NCBI RefSeq assembly: GCF_023276435.1
Contig: NZ_JALLPO010000030.1
Coordinates: 61,139 to 125,138 of the forward strand
Reading direction: 5' to 3'
From: Sphaerisporangium perillae
GTDB lineage: Bacteria > Actinomycetota > Actinomycetes > Streptosporangiales > Streptosporangiaceae
Length of the DNA: 64,000 nucleotides
Part shown: positions 53,751 to 61,803 of the stretch, one piece after another
How the letters are laid out: each line of letters opens with the position of its first letter
Position numbering within the stretch: position 1 is the first letter of the stretch
Program-made: the position numbers and the translations under genes
The notes under the pieces: generated by a model
What the model saw: the letters and a program-made list of their open reading frames with translations, nothing else
Database searches by the model: none
What the model was told of the DNA's origin: nothing

Positions 53751-54959
53751 ATGAGTCCAGATGTGCGCGTGCTCGGCCACGAAGACGAGTTGCTCGCGGC
53801 GGCGGCGGTCTTCCGCGCCGCGATGGTCGGCCTGCCGCCCTTCCCGGCCGGCGCCGACATCGCGCAGCTCTTCGAACCCGGCCGGACCCTGGGTGCCTTC
53901 GTCGACGGTGAGCTGGCCGGCACCGCCGACTCCTACTCGAGCCGGCTCGTCGTGCCGGGCGGCGCGCGGGTCCCGCACGCCGCGGTCACCCATGTCGGCG
54001 TGCTGCCCACGCACACCCGCCGCGGCGTCGTGACGGCGCTGCTGCGGCGCCAGCTCGCGGACATCGCGGAACGGGGGGAGATCGTCGCCACCCTGCGCGC
54101 GTCCGAGGCCGTCATTTACGAGCGCTTCGGGTACGGCGTCGCCGGCTCGTACGCCCATCGGGAGCTGTCCCGCAGGCGGGCTCATCTGCGGGACACGGTG
54201 CCCCACGGCGGCCGGGTCCGGTTGGTCGACGGTTCCTCGTCGTGGAAGCTGCTCGCCCAGATCTACGAGTCCGGCGCGGTCTGGACCGGCGCGATCGACC
54301 GGCCGGACTACTGGTGGCGGCAGCAGGAGCAGCGGCACAACGGCGATCCGGGCCCCGCCTACGTCGCCGTGCACGGCCCCGCCGGGGCGGAGGACGGATA
54401 CGTCCGGTACCACCCGATCAACACGGCGGAGTGGTTCACCAGCCAGGACCGGGTGATCGTCGTCGACGATCTGGTCGCCGCCACGCCGGAGGCGTACGCC
54501 GGGTTGATCCGGTACCTGCTCGGGGTCGACCTCGTCGACCGGATCGTCTTCCCGTTCACCGCCGTGGACGACCCGCTGGCGGTTCTGCTGACCGACGATC
54601 GCGCCGTCCGGACCTCGTCCATCCGGGACGAGACCTGGCTGCGGATCATCGACGTGCCCGCGGCGCTGGCCCGTCGCGGCTACCGCGGCTCGGGCTCGCT
54701 GGTCCTGGCCGTCACCGACCGTCTGCTGCCGGGGAACACCGGGACCTACCTGATCGGTGCCCAGGGGGCGACCCGGATCGAGGCGCCGGCCGACCTGGCG
54801 GTGGACGTCGCGACCCTCGGCGCCCTGTACCTCGGCGGCTCGCGCTGGTGGCAGCACGCCCGCGCGGGGCGGGTGGCCGTCCACCGGGACGGTGCGGTGG
54901 AGATCGCGGAGGAGCTGTTCGGCACCGACGCGCTGCCGTTCGCGGGGACGGTCTTCTGA
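53751..54959 (+). CDS. Eis-like GNAT acetyltransferase
   Basis: The ATG at 53751, with GAGGAG 6 bases upstream, gives 402 residues ending in Phe, matching the length and C-terminal Phe of mycobacterial Eis as I recall it, where the terminal carboxylate acts in catalysis. Acetyl-CoA loop VTHVGVLPTHTRRGVVTALL and IYERFGYGVAGSYA (catalytic Tyr region) are present, followed by the second GNAT-like and SCP-like domains. Eis acetylates amines of aminoglycosides and other substrates. A 14-bp tandem duplication spans the stop codon. Confidence 0.85.
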   Translation: MSPDVRVLGHEDELLAAAAVFRAAMVGLPPFPAGADIAQLFEPGRTLGAFVDGELAGTADSYSSRLVVPGGARVPHAAVTHVGVLPTHTRRGVVTALLRRQLADIAERGEIVATLRASEAVIYERFGYGVAGSYAHRELSRRRAHLRDTVPHGGRVRLVDGSSSWKLLAQIYESGAVWTGAIDRPDYWWRQQEQRHNGDPGPAYVAVHGPAGAEDGYVRYHPINTAEWFTSQDRVIVVDDLVAATPEAYAGLIRYLLGVDLVDRIVFPFTAVDDPLAVLLTDDRAVRTSSIRDETWLRIIDVPAALARRGYRGSGSLVLAVTDRLLPGNTGTYLIGAQGATRIEAPADLAVDVATLGALYLGGSRWWQHARAGRVAVHRDGAVEIAEELFGTDALPFAGTVF

Positions 54960-54974
54960 CGACGGTCTTCTGAC
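54947..54974 (+). repeat. 14-bp tandem duplication across a stop codon
   Basis: GACGGTCTTCTGAC occurs twice, back to back (54947-54960, 54961-54974). The first copy holds the last codons and stop of the Eis-like gene; the second repeats them in the untranslated region. Confidence 0.95.
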
Positions 54975-54983
54975 GCGGCCGCC

Positions 54984-55008
54984 GCCGCCCCGAAGTGGGC
55001 GGGGCGGC
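54984..55008 (+). terminator. Hairpin after the Eis-like gene
   Basis: GCCGCCCCG (54984-54992) pairs with CGGGGCGGC (55000-55008) over a 7-base loop, followed by an AT-rich promoter-like stretch (55014-55056) before the FMN reductase gene. Confidence 0.55.
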
Positions 55009-55088
55009 GCTCCTGATATTCATGTATATCTGGTAGGAAATATTTACTATAGGAACGATGATCCTGCGTTGATGACTGGGAGGATCCG

Positions 55089-55613
55089 ATGAGCATCGTG
55101 ACATTGGTGGGCAACCCGCGTGCGGGTTCCCGGACCCGCGAGGTGGCCGTGGCGGCCGCCGAGGCGGTCGGGCGGCGGATCGATGATGACGCCGCAGCCG
55201 GAGAAGTGGTGGACCTGTCGGCCGCCTTCGGGCGGCATCTGCTGTCGCCCGACCCCCCGGCGGAGGTGAAGGCGGCCCTGGAACTGGTCGCCGGGGCCGG
55301 CGTGCTGGTGGTGGCCAGCCCCACCTACAAGGGCACCTACACCGGCCTGCTCAAGGCCTTTCTCGACCGGCTGCCCTCCGGCGCGCTGGCCGGGACGGTG
55401 GCGCTGCCGCTGCTGGTCATGGGCGATCCCCGGCACGCTCTCGCCGTCGAGGTCCACCTGCGGCCCCTGCTGGTGGAACTGGGCGCGACCGTACCCACTC
55501 CGGGGCTGGCGCTGGTCGAGTCCGACCTCCCGCGGCTGGCGGACATCCTGGCCGGCTGGGCCGACCGGACGGCCCCTCAGATCGTCGCGATCAAGGAGGG
55601 GGCGAGCCGGTGA
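55089..55613 (+). CDS. NADPH-dependent FMN reductase
   Basis: A 174-residue flavodoxin-like protein with VTLVGNPRAGSRTREVAVA as the phosphate loop and ASPTYKGTYTGLLKAFLDRL as the flavin-binding signature, close to SsuE/MsuE-type reductases that supply reduced flavin to monooxygenases. No sulfonate or monooxygenase genes adjoin it. An AT-rich region upstream with GATAT-n6-ATATC could be its promoter/operator. Confidence 0.85.
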   Translation: MSIVTLVGNPRAGSRTREVAVAAAEAVGRRIDDDAAAGEVVDLSAAFGRHLLSPDPPAEVKAALELVAGAGVLVVASPTYKGTYTGLLKAFLDRLPSGALAGTVALPLLVMGDPRHALAVEVHLRPLLVELGATVPTPGLALVESDLPRLADILAGWADRTAPQIVAIKEGASR

Positions 55614-55656
55614 CCGAGACCCTGCCCGATGCGGAAACGTAGTCGCGCAGATGGAC

Positions 55657-55697
55657 GCGCAGAGGCCCTCGCCGGTCACCGGTGGGGGCCTCTGCGC
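55657..55697 (+). terminator. Terminator after the FMN reductase gene
   Basis: A perfect 12-bp stem: GCGCAGAGGCCC (55657-55668) and GGGCCTCTGCGC (55686-55697), with a loop containing ACCGGT. Confidence 0.65.
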
Positions 55698-55801
55698 TTC
55701 CCGGGGGACGGCCAGTGACATTGGGCGCAAATTTGCCGGGGGTCGAAAAAGTGCCATAGATTGGCCTTGTCACGCAACCATGGGCATCGAGGGGTGAGTT
55801 G

Positions 55802-55909
55802 ATGGATCTGTCCGGCAAGGCCGCCATGGTCACCGGCGCCGGCCGTGGCCTCGGCCGCGCGCACGCCGAGGCGCTGGCCGCGGCCGAAGATTCCGGGGGC
55901 CTGAGATGA
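55802..55909 (+). pseudogene. Truncated short-chain dehydrogenase, translationally coupled to the next gene
   Basis: A 35-codon frame starting MDLSGKAAMVTGAGRGLGRA, the Rossmann start of an SDR (TGxxxGxG), then AHAEALAAA and a stop. The remaining about 220 residues are absent. Its TGA overlaps the amidohydrolase ATG (ATGA), so the remnant may now act as a translation leader. Confidence 0.7.
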
Positions 55910-56811
55910 CCGATCGAGTCATGAACGTCGCCGATCTGGTGGCGATCGACGTGCACACCCACGCGGAGATCTCCAAGGACGGGCACGGTTCGCTGAGCCC
56001 GGAGCTGTTCGGGGCCTCCGAGGAGTACTTCAAGGCGCAGAGGCACCGGCAGCCGGCCATCCCCGAGATGGCCGCCTACTACCGCGAGCGCAAGATGGCC
56101 GCGGTGGTGTTCACCGTGGACGCCGAGCACGCCACCGGGCATCCGCGCATCTCCAACGAGGAGGTCGCCGAGAGCTGCGCCGAGCATGCCGACGTCCTGA
56201 TCCCGTTCGGCAGCGTCGACCCCTGGAAGGGCAGAGCGGGCGCCCGCGAGGCGCGCAGGCTGGTCGAGGAGCACGGCGTGCGCGGCTTCAAGTTCCACCC
56301 GAGCATCCAGGGCATCGCGCCGAACGATCCGGTGGCCTATCCGCTGTACGAGGCGATCGAGGAGCTCGGCGTCCCCGCGCTGTTCCACACCGGCCAGACC
56401 GGCATCGGCGCCGGGGTGCCCGGGGGAGGCGGCATCCGGCTGAAGTACGGCAATCCGATGCTGGTCGACGACGTGGCCGTGGACTTCCCGGAGCTGCGGA
56501 TCATCCTGGCCCACCCGTCCTTCCCTTGGCAGGACGAGGCGCTCGCGGTCGCCACGCACAAGCCCTACGTCTACATCGACCTGTCGGGCTGGTCGCCGAA
56601 GTACTTCCCGCCCCAGCTCGTGCAGTACGCGAACACGCTGCTGAAGGACAAGGTGCTCTTCGGGTCCGACTACCCGGTGATCACCCCGGACCGCTGGCTG
56701 TCGGACTTCGACAAGCTGCAGATCAAGCCGGAGGTCCGTCCCAAGATCCTGAAGGACAACGCCGTACGCCTGTTCGGGCTCGCCCCGGAAGAAGGGACGA
56801 CACGATCATGA
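55906..56811 (+). CDS. Amidohydrolase family 2 protein (decarboxylase-like)
   Basis: A 301-residue TIM-barrel metalloenzyme with metal ligands in AIDVHTHAEIS, VRGFKFHPSIQG, IILAHPSFPWQDE and VLFGSDYPVITPDRW. This group includes gamma-resorcylate and ACMSD-like decarboxylases and lactonases of aromatic pathways. Substrate not known. It is coupled to an SDR remnant, suggesting that it once belonged to a longer catabolic operon. Confidence 0.85.
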   Translation: MTDRVMNVADLVAIDVHTHAEISKDGHGSLSPELFGASEEYFKAQRHRQPAIPEMAAYYRERKMAAVVFTVDAEHATGHPRISNEEVAESCAEHADVLIPFGSVDPWKGRAGAREARRLVEEHGVRGFKFHPSIQGIAPNDPVAYPLYEAIEELGVPALFHTGQTGIGAGVPGGGGIRLKYGNPMLVDDVAVDFPELRIILAHPSFPWQDEALAVATHKPYVYIDLSGWSPKYFPPQLVQYANTLLKDKVLFGSDYPVITPDRWLSDFDKLQIKPEVRPKILKDNAVRLFGLAPEEGTTRS

Positions 56812-56846
56812 GCTGCTCGGCATCCAGGGCGCGCCGGCGCGCGGCT

Positions 56847-57803
56847 TCAGGAATCGGCTGGGCCTTTCGGACTTCGTGTCGTCGTTGACTCGTCTTGGAT
56901 CCTGGAGAGTTTGTCGGGGTTGCTGACGGAGTAGATGCCCGACACCTGCTCTCCGTCCGGGCTGAGGTCGAGGACCATGACGGCGAACGGGGCGTCGTCG
57001 GCGAACAGCAGCGCGGAGGGGTCGCCGTTGACCGTCCGGTAGCGGACCTCCAGGCCTTCCGGCGCGCGGGAGGCGACACCGGCGATCATGCGGGCGACCT
57101 TGTCGCGGCCGTGCACCGGGCGCAGGCCGGCGGCCCGGCTCTTGCCGCCGCCGTCGGTCCACATGGTCACGTCCGGCGCCAGGATCCGCATCAGGGCGTC
57201 CAGGTCGCCGCCGAGCGCGGCGGCCAGGAACCGCTCGGTCACCTGGCGCTGGACGCGCGGGTCGGCCTGGTAACGGGGGCGGCGGGCGTGGACGTGCTCG
57301 CGTGCGCGGTGGGCGAGCTGCCGTACGGCCGCCGGGGTGCGGCCGAGGATGTCGGCGATCTCGGTGTGGGCGTAGCCGAACACCTCGTGCAGGACGAACA
57401 CCGCCCGCTCCAGCGGGGTCAGGGTCTCCAGCACCACCAGCAGCGCCATCGACACCGACTCCGCGCGCAGGGCCGGCTCGGCCGAGTCCGGGGTGGTGTC
57501 GGTGAGCAGGGGCTCGGGCAGCCACGGCCCCACGTAGGTCTCGCGGCGGCGCCGGATGGCCGTCTGCCGGGCGAGCGCGTGGTTGACCGCGATCCGTACC
57601 AGGTAGGCGCGGGGGTTCGCGATCTCCTCGGCGCTCGGCGCCCGGGTCCGGGGCGCCCACGACAGCCAGGTGTCCTGTAGCACGTCCTCGGTGTCGGCCA
57701 CGTTGCCGAGCAGGTTGTAGACGATCGAGAACAGCAGCTCGCGATGACCGGCGAACACCTGTGTCGCCGTGTCCGCCGCGATGTCCTCCGGGCTGTCATG
57801 CAT
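56847..57803 (-). CDS. ECF41-type sigma factor with C-terminal SnoaL-like domain
   Basis: A 318-residue sigma factor. Regions 2 and 4 (LLFSIVYNLLGNVADTEDVLQ; FGYAHTEIADILGRTPAAVRQ) are joined by the WLPEPLL motif. The C-terminal NTF2/SnoaL-like domain carries the DGGGK and NPDKL motifs that mark ECF41 factors, in which this domain controls sigma activity instead of an anti-sigma protein. The divergent NmrA-like gene is the typical partner. TGTCACA upstream (57857-57863) fits autoregulation. Confidence 0.92.
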   Translation of the reverse strand: MHDSPEDIAADTATQVFAGHRELLFSIVYNLLGNVADTEDVLQDTWLSWAPRTRAPSAEEIANPRAYLVRIAVNHALARQTAIRRRRETYVGPWLPEPLLTDTTPDSAEPALRAESVSMALLVVLETLTPLERAVFVLHEVFGYAHTEIADILGRTPAAVRQLAHRAREHVHARRPRYQADPRVQRQVTERFLAAALGGDLDALMRILAPDVTMWTDGGGKSRAAGLRPVHGRDKVARMIAGVASRAPEGLEVRYRTVNGDPSALLFADDAPFAVMVLDLSPDGEQVSGIYSVSNPDKLSRIQDESTTTRSPKGPADS

Positions 57804-57856
57804 GGGTGGTCCTTATCTCGGGTGCTGCCTCCTTAGAGGTGCGGTGGTCTCCGAAG

Positions 57857-57863
57857 TGTGACA
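57857..57863 (-). promoter_or_regulatory. ECF41-type -35 element of the sigma gene
   Basis: TGTCACA on the minus strand equals the published ECF41 -35 consensus. CCTC follows 17 bases downstream, one base from the expected CGTC -10 element and one base off its usual spacing. Confidence 0.5.
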
Positions 57864-57906
57864 TGCGCGCCCCAAGTGTGATCTGGACCTCACTCGCGGG
57901 CTCCGA

Positions 57907-57934
57907 TGTCACGTTCACCGAGGCTCGGCCCTCT
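57907..57934 (+). promoter_or_regulatory. Possible ECF41-type promoter of the NmrA-like gene
   Basis: TGTCACG at 57907-57913 differs from the ECF41 -35 consensus in its last base; CCTC follows after exactly 16 bases (57930-57933), against CGTC in the consensus. It points towards the NmrA-like gene 124 bases further on. Confidence 0.45.
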
Positions 57935-58057
57935 TGGATCGCGACCGGGTTCACCAGGGGCGGGTGGGGCGCCGGCCACGCCGCCGCATCACCGCTCCCG
58001 ACCGGCGCGTCCACCGGCACATCACGTCTCGATCCGATCCTCACAAGGAGTGTTGTC

Positions 58058-58930
58058 ATGACCGTTCTGGTCACCGGAGCCACCGGAACCGTCGGCCGCC
58101 ACGTCGTCCGGCACCTGCTGCGGGCGGGGGAGAAGGTGCGGGCGCTGACCCGCGACCCCGCCAAGGCGGACCTGCCGGAAGGCGTGGAGGTCGTCGCCGG
58201 CGATCTCACCGACATGGGCACCCTGGCGCAGGCCTTCGACGGCGTCACCGCCGCTCACCTGATCAACTTCGCCTCGGACTACAAGCCGCTGCGCAACGGG
58301 CCGGAGATCGTGGATCTGGCCCTGCGGGCGGGAGTGCGCAAGGTCACCGTCCTGGGCGGCTGGCAGGAGGGCACCCTGGAGCCCGCCGTCCGGTCCAGCG
58401 CCCTCGAGTGGACTCACCTCAGGCCGATCGAGTTCATGGGCAACACCCTGGCCGACTGGGGCGAGCGGCTGCGCGCCGACGGGGTGATCCGCGAGCCGTA
58501 CGGCGACCGGAAGGGCGCCACCGTCCATGAGTCCGACATCGGCGCCGTGGCGGCGGTGGCCCTGGCCGAGGACGGTCACGCCGGCGAGACCTACACCATC
58601 ACCGGCCCTGAGGTGCTGACTCCTCGCGACAAGATCCGCATCCTCGCCGGGGCCACCGGGCGCGATCTGCGGTTCGAGGAGCTCAGCCCGGACGAGACGC
58701 GCAAGCAGTGGGTCGAGGAGGGCAGGCTGCCGGAGATGCTCCTGTTCAAGGTGTTCGGCGACGATCCTCAGATCGGTCACCGGGAGAGGGTGGAGTTCCT
58801 CCTGCAGGTGTACGGGAGCGACCACGAGATCGGCTCCACCGTCACCGGCGTGGTGGAGAAGGTCACCGGCCGCCCGGCACGCACGTTCGCCGAGTGGGCG
58901 GCCGAACACGCCGACGGCTTCCGGCCGTAG
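58058..58930 (+). CDS. NmrA-like NAD(P)-binding protein
   Basis: A 290-residue atypical SDR with MTVLVTGATGTVGRHVVRHLL and RALTRDPAKADLPEGVEVV, DLTDMGTLAQAFDG, and THLRPIEFMGNTLADWG, typical of NmrA/HSCARG-like proteins acting as NAD(P)H sensors or reductases. AAGGAG lies 7 bases before the ATG. It is divergent from the ECF41 sigma gene and probably its target. Confidence 0.88.
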   Translation: MTVLVTGATGTVGRHVVRHLLRAGEKVRALTRDPAKADLPEGVEVVAGDLTDMGTLAQAFDGVTAAHLINFASDYKPLRNGPEIVDLALRAGVRKVTVLGGWQEGTLEPAVRSSALEWTHLRPIEFMGNTLADWGERLRADGVIREPYGDRKGATVHESDIGAVAAVALAEDGHAGETYTITGPEVLTPRDKIRILAGATGRDLRFEELSPDETRKQWVEEGRLPEMLLFKVFGDDPQIGHRERVEFLLQVYGSDHEIGSTVTGVVEKVTGRPARTFAEWAAEHADGFRP

Positions 58931-58981
58931 GACCGGCCACTCGCTCCATCCTCGTTCACCCACCGGCCCTGACCTCCACGG

Positions 58982-59012
58982 CGGCCGGGCCTCGCACGGG
59001 GAGGCCCGGCCG
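58982..59012. terminator. Bidirectional terminator between convergent genes
   Basis: A perfect 12-bp stem, CGGCCGGGCCTC (58982-58993) and GAGGCCCGGCCG (59001-59012), with a 7-base loop, lying between the NmrA-like and GH43 stops. Confidence 0.65.
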
Positions 59013-59023
59013 TGCGCTCGGGG

Positions 59024-60820
59024 TCAGCGCCGGTGGAGGTGGAAGTAGTCGAAGTCCACTGTGGCTCCGGCGCCTCCCAGGGAGATGAGGCCGACGCGCA
59101 GGTCCGCTTCGGCGGGGAGCGTCCAGACGCCGCCGTGGATCCAGGTGTGGCCGTCGCGGCTCGTGGCGGCGCGCAGTTCGTGCTCGCCGTTCCGCTTGTC
59201 GACGCGGTGGATCAGGCGCAGCCAGGTGGTGTCGGCGGGCGGCCCGACGATCGTGCCGCCGTAGGCGATCCGGCCGGCGTAGGGCATCTCCTTGCCGAAC
59301 TCGGTCTGCCGGGTGTTCCAGATCGCGACGTGGACGAGCTTGGTGTAGAGGTCGTCTCCGGCGTAGGCGATCAGGCCCGCCTGCTGGTAGTTGCGGACGG
59401 TGTCGGTGCCGAGGTCGGCGCGGAGCTTGGTCTCGGCGGTCCAGTCTCCCTCGGGCGGCTCCCGCAGCAGCACCGAGGCGGTGTTGTTCTCCCGGTTGAG
59501 CTCGGCGTCCTGCGTCGGCCAGCGCAGAGCCCCGCCCACGAGCTCGCCCTGGGGGGAGCGGACCCAGGTCCAGCCCGGTCGCAGCCGCGCGCCGTCGAAC
59601 TCGTCGCTGCGATCCCGGTCTAGCGGGCCGAGCCGCGGCGCCGGCGCGGCCTTCACGGGCACGGGGCGGCCGGGCGCCTTCTGCGGGTCCTCCGAGGCCC
59701 ACGCGCCACCCCGGACGGTCGGCCAGCCGCCGATCCAGTCGAGCCGGTCGATCAGCATGGGCCGCTCGTTGATCGCGAACGGCTCGTCGAGGTAGGGGTC
59801 GGCGCGGTCGATGGCGTGGTACACCAGCCAGTCCTGCCCGGTGGCGTCGGTCGCGACGGCGTTGTGCCCGGTGCCGACCCACCGGTTGCCGTTCGGCGCG
59901 ATGACGATCGTGCCGCCGGCCCGCGAGGTGGCGAGCGGCACGCCCTCACGGTCGACGTATGGGCCGGTGATGGAGCGGGAACGCCCGGCGTAGACGCTGT
60001 AGCCGGTGGTGGGGCCCGCGCAGCAGTCGGCCGACGAGGCGAACAGGTACCAGTAGCCGTCGCGGCGCAGCAGGTATCCGCCCTCGAAACGGTTGTCGAT
60101 GGCGATCATCGTGGGCTCGCCGACGGCCTGCCTGCCCGCGGGGTCGAGCCGCGTGATGAAGATCCCGCCGTAGTAGGAGCCGTAGACGAGATACTCGGTC
60201 CCGTCGGCGTCGACGGCGTGGGCGGGGTCGAAGGTCCACTTGAAGTCGCCGGACCCGCCGCCGCCCCTGCGCGGGCCGACGACCGGCGCCCCCGAGTCGG
60301 TCCACGGGCCGGCCGGGGTGGGCGCGGTGGCCATCCCGATCGCGTTGTCGTTCGGCTCCGGCGTGACCGTGGTCTGGGTGACGACGTAGTACAGGCGGTA
60401 CTCGCCGTTCACCCGCCGGATGTCGGGCGCCCACAGGCTCGCGCCGGCCGCGGTGTCGGCCCATGCGGGGAGGGTCTGGGCGGTGAAGGCGTCCGCGACG
60501 TGGGTCCAGTCGGTCAGGTTCTGCGACCGGGCGATGGGGAGGTAGTGGGGGGTTCGCTCTCCCTCGCGCAGGGGGTCGGTGGTCCCGAAGGCGTACCACC
60601 AGCCGTCCTCGCCCTTGATGATCGACGGGTCGGCGAAGGTGTCGGCGAAGTCGCGGCCGACCGGGTTGGTGTAGGCGGCCGGCGGTGACCCGCCGGGGCT
60701 CGCGGCAACGGCCGTGGCCGGAACCACCACCGCGGGGGCGGCCGTGGCCGGAGCCGCCAGGAGGAGGCAGGCCAATCCCGTGAACGTCGCCGCGATGCGT
60801 TGAACGACTCTGGCACCCAT
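59024..60820 (-). CDS. Secreted GH43 glycoside hydrolase
   Basis: A 598-residue secreted enzyme: signal peptide (TFTGLACLLLAAPATAAPA), a five-bladed propeller with DTFADPSIIKGEDGWWYAFG (catalytic base Asp), WTFDPAHAVDADG and NRFEGGYLLRRDGYWYLFAS (acid Glu), then a C-terminal beta-sandwich (DEFDGARLRPGWTWVRSP onward) like that of GH43 two-domain arabinosidases. It probably attacks arabinan or arabinoxylan side chains. It is a single-gene unit with a strong palindrome in its promoter and a terminator downstream. Confidence 0.88.
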   Translation of the reverse strand: MGARVVQRIAATFTGLACLLLAAPATAAPAVVVPATAVAASPGGSPPAAYTNPVGRDFADTFADPSIIKGEDGWWYAFGTTDPLREGERTPHYLPIARSQNLTDWTHVADAFTAQTLPAWADTAAGASLWAPDIRRVNGEYRLYYVVTQTTVTPEPNDNAIGMATAPTPAGPWTDSGAPVVGPRRGGGGSGDFKWTFDPAHAVDADGTEYLVYGSYYGGIFITRLDPAGRQAVGEPTMIAIDNRFEGGYLLRRDGYWYLFASSADCCAGPTTGYSVYAGRSRSITGPYVDREGVPLATSRAGGTIVIAPNGNRWVGTGHNAVATDATGQDWLVYHAIDRADPYLDEPFAINERPMLIDRLDWIGGWPTVRGGAWASEDPQKAPGRPVPVKAAPAPRLGPLDRDRSDEFDGARLRPGWTWVRSPQGELVGGALRWPTQDAELNRENNTASVLLREPPEGDWTAETKLRADLGTDTVRNYQQAGLIAYAGDDLYTKLVHVAIWNTRQTEFGKEMPYAGRIAYGGTIVGPPADTTWLRLIHRVDKRNGEHELRAATSRDGHTWIHGGVWTLPAEADLRVGLISLGGAGATVDFDYFHLHRR

Positions 60821-60883
60821 GAAGATCTCTCCCGCTCCGGCGCGCGCGTGCGGCCCTGACCGTACGATCCTTGTGCCAGCCTT

Positions 60884-60911
60884 TGTACAACGTTGTATTC
60901 AACGTTGTACA
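60884..60911 (-). promoter_or_regulatory. Long palindromic operator upstream of GH43
   Basis: TGTACAACGTTG and CAACGTTGTACA form a perfect 12-bp inverted repeat around TATT, 64 bases upstream of the GH43 start. Each arm contains the small palindrome CAACGTTG, so it can also be read as two tandem sites. It is AT-rich relative to its surroundings. This fits a GntR/LacI-type sugar repressor (AraR-like), which is not encoded nearby. Confidence 0.65.
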
Positions 60912-61022
60912 TAGCCGATCTCATCGGGGAGCGGAAGGCCGCGGACCGGCCGGTGAACCCCCGCCGGCATGGACTCACAGGTCGGGGGCCGGTTTCGTGA
61001 GACGCCTCGCTCGCGGACGCTT

Positions 61023-61712
61023 TCAGGAAGGCGTCTGGAGTTGGGTCCGGATGGCGTCCATGACGGTGTCCGGCGAGGCCGAGCCCCGGAAGGCGGCCAC
61101 GATGACCCGGTCGGCGTCCTGGTCGCCGTCGTCCCGTGATCTCTCCAGGTGCCGGAACGTCGTGATGACGTACTGGAGCGCGTGGTCCAGGGCGGGGAAC
61201 GGGTCGTGGCCGCCGTTGGCGCGGAGCCAGCCGCGCAGCACCTGGTTGTGGGCCGCCACCACGGAGGCGGCCATCAGCTCGGCGCGCAGGGCGGCGTCGG
61301 GGGAGTCCCCGAGCCAGTCACCGACGAACTCCCGGAACAGCCGCTGGTAGCGGGCCACGCTGACGATCTCGCGATGGCGGAGCGCCGGGACCTTGCCGAC
61401 CAGGCGGTAGCGCTGGAGGGACACCTCGGCGTCCTCCGCATAGCGGGTCAGCACGATGCGCACCGCGTCGCAGACCGCGACGATCGCGGTGTCGGCGGTG
61501 GAGGCCGTGAGGCGCGCCCGCACCTGGGCCAGCAGCGCGTCGTGGTCGGGGAAGATCACCTCTTCCTTGGACCGGTAGTGCCGGAAGAAGGTGCTGCGGC
61601 TCACGCCGGCTCGGGCGGCGATGTCGTCGACCGTGGTCTCGTCATAGCCGCGCTCGTCGAAGAGCGCTATCGCCGCCTCGGCGAGTCGCTGGCTGACAGG
61701 CGATCGGGGCAT
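61023..61712 (-). CDS. TetR-family regulator
   Basis: A 229-residue regulator: helix-turn-helix DDIAARAGVSRSTFFRHYRSK after RLAEAAIALFDERGYDETT, then an all-helical ligand domain. The ATG at 61712 begins the conserved part; the frame extends upstream but across the operator region. It is divergent from the acyl-CoA carboxylase operon and probably represses it, with an acyl-CoA or fatty acid as ligand (inferred). Confidence 0.88.
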   Translation of the reverse strand: MPRSPVSQRLAEAAIALFDERGYDETTVDDIAARAGVSRSTFFRHYRSKEEVIFPDHDALLAQVRARLTASTADTAIVAVCDAVRIVLTRYAEDAEVSLQRYRLVGKVPALRHREIVSVARYQRLFREFVGDWLGDSPDAALRAELMAASVVAAHNQVLRGWLRANGGHDPFPALDHALQYVITTFRHLERSRDDGDQDADRVIVAAFRGSASPDTVMDAIRTQLQTPS

Positions 61713-61749
61713 CCCCACATTCTCCTGGATCCGAGGTTGTCCAAGGCAC

Positions 61750-61785
61750 TGAAACTGAGTATCGTCCGCATGGAACCCAGTTTCA
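61750..61785. promoter_or_regulatory. Inverted repeat between TetR and carboxylase genes
   Basis: TGAAACTG (61750-61757) and CAGTTTCA (61778-61785) are inverted copies 20 bases apart. The arms extend to 10 bases with one mismatch. They flank the middle of the divergent promoter and are likely TetR-binding half-sites. Confidence 0.55.
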
Positions 61786-61803
61786 AACCGCGAGTGGTGA
61801 TCA

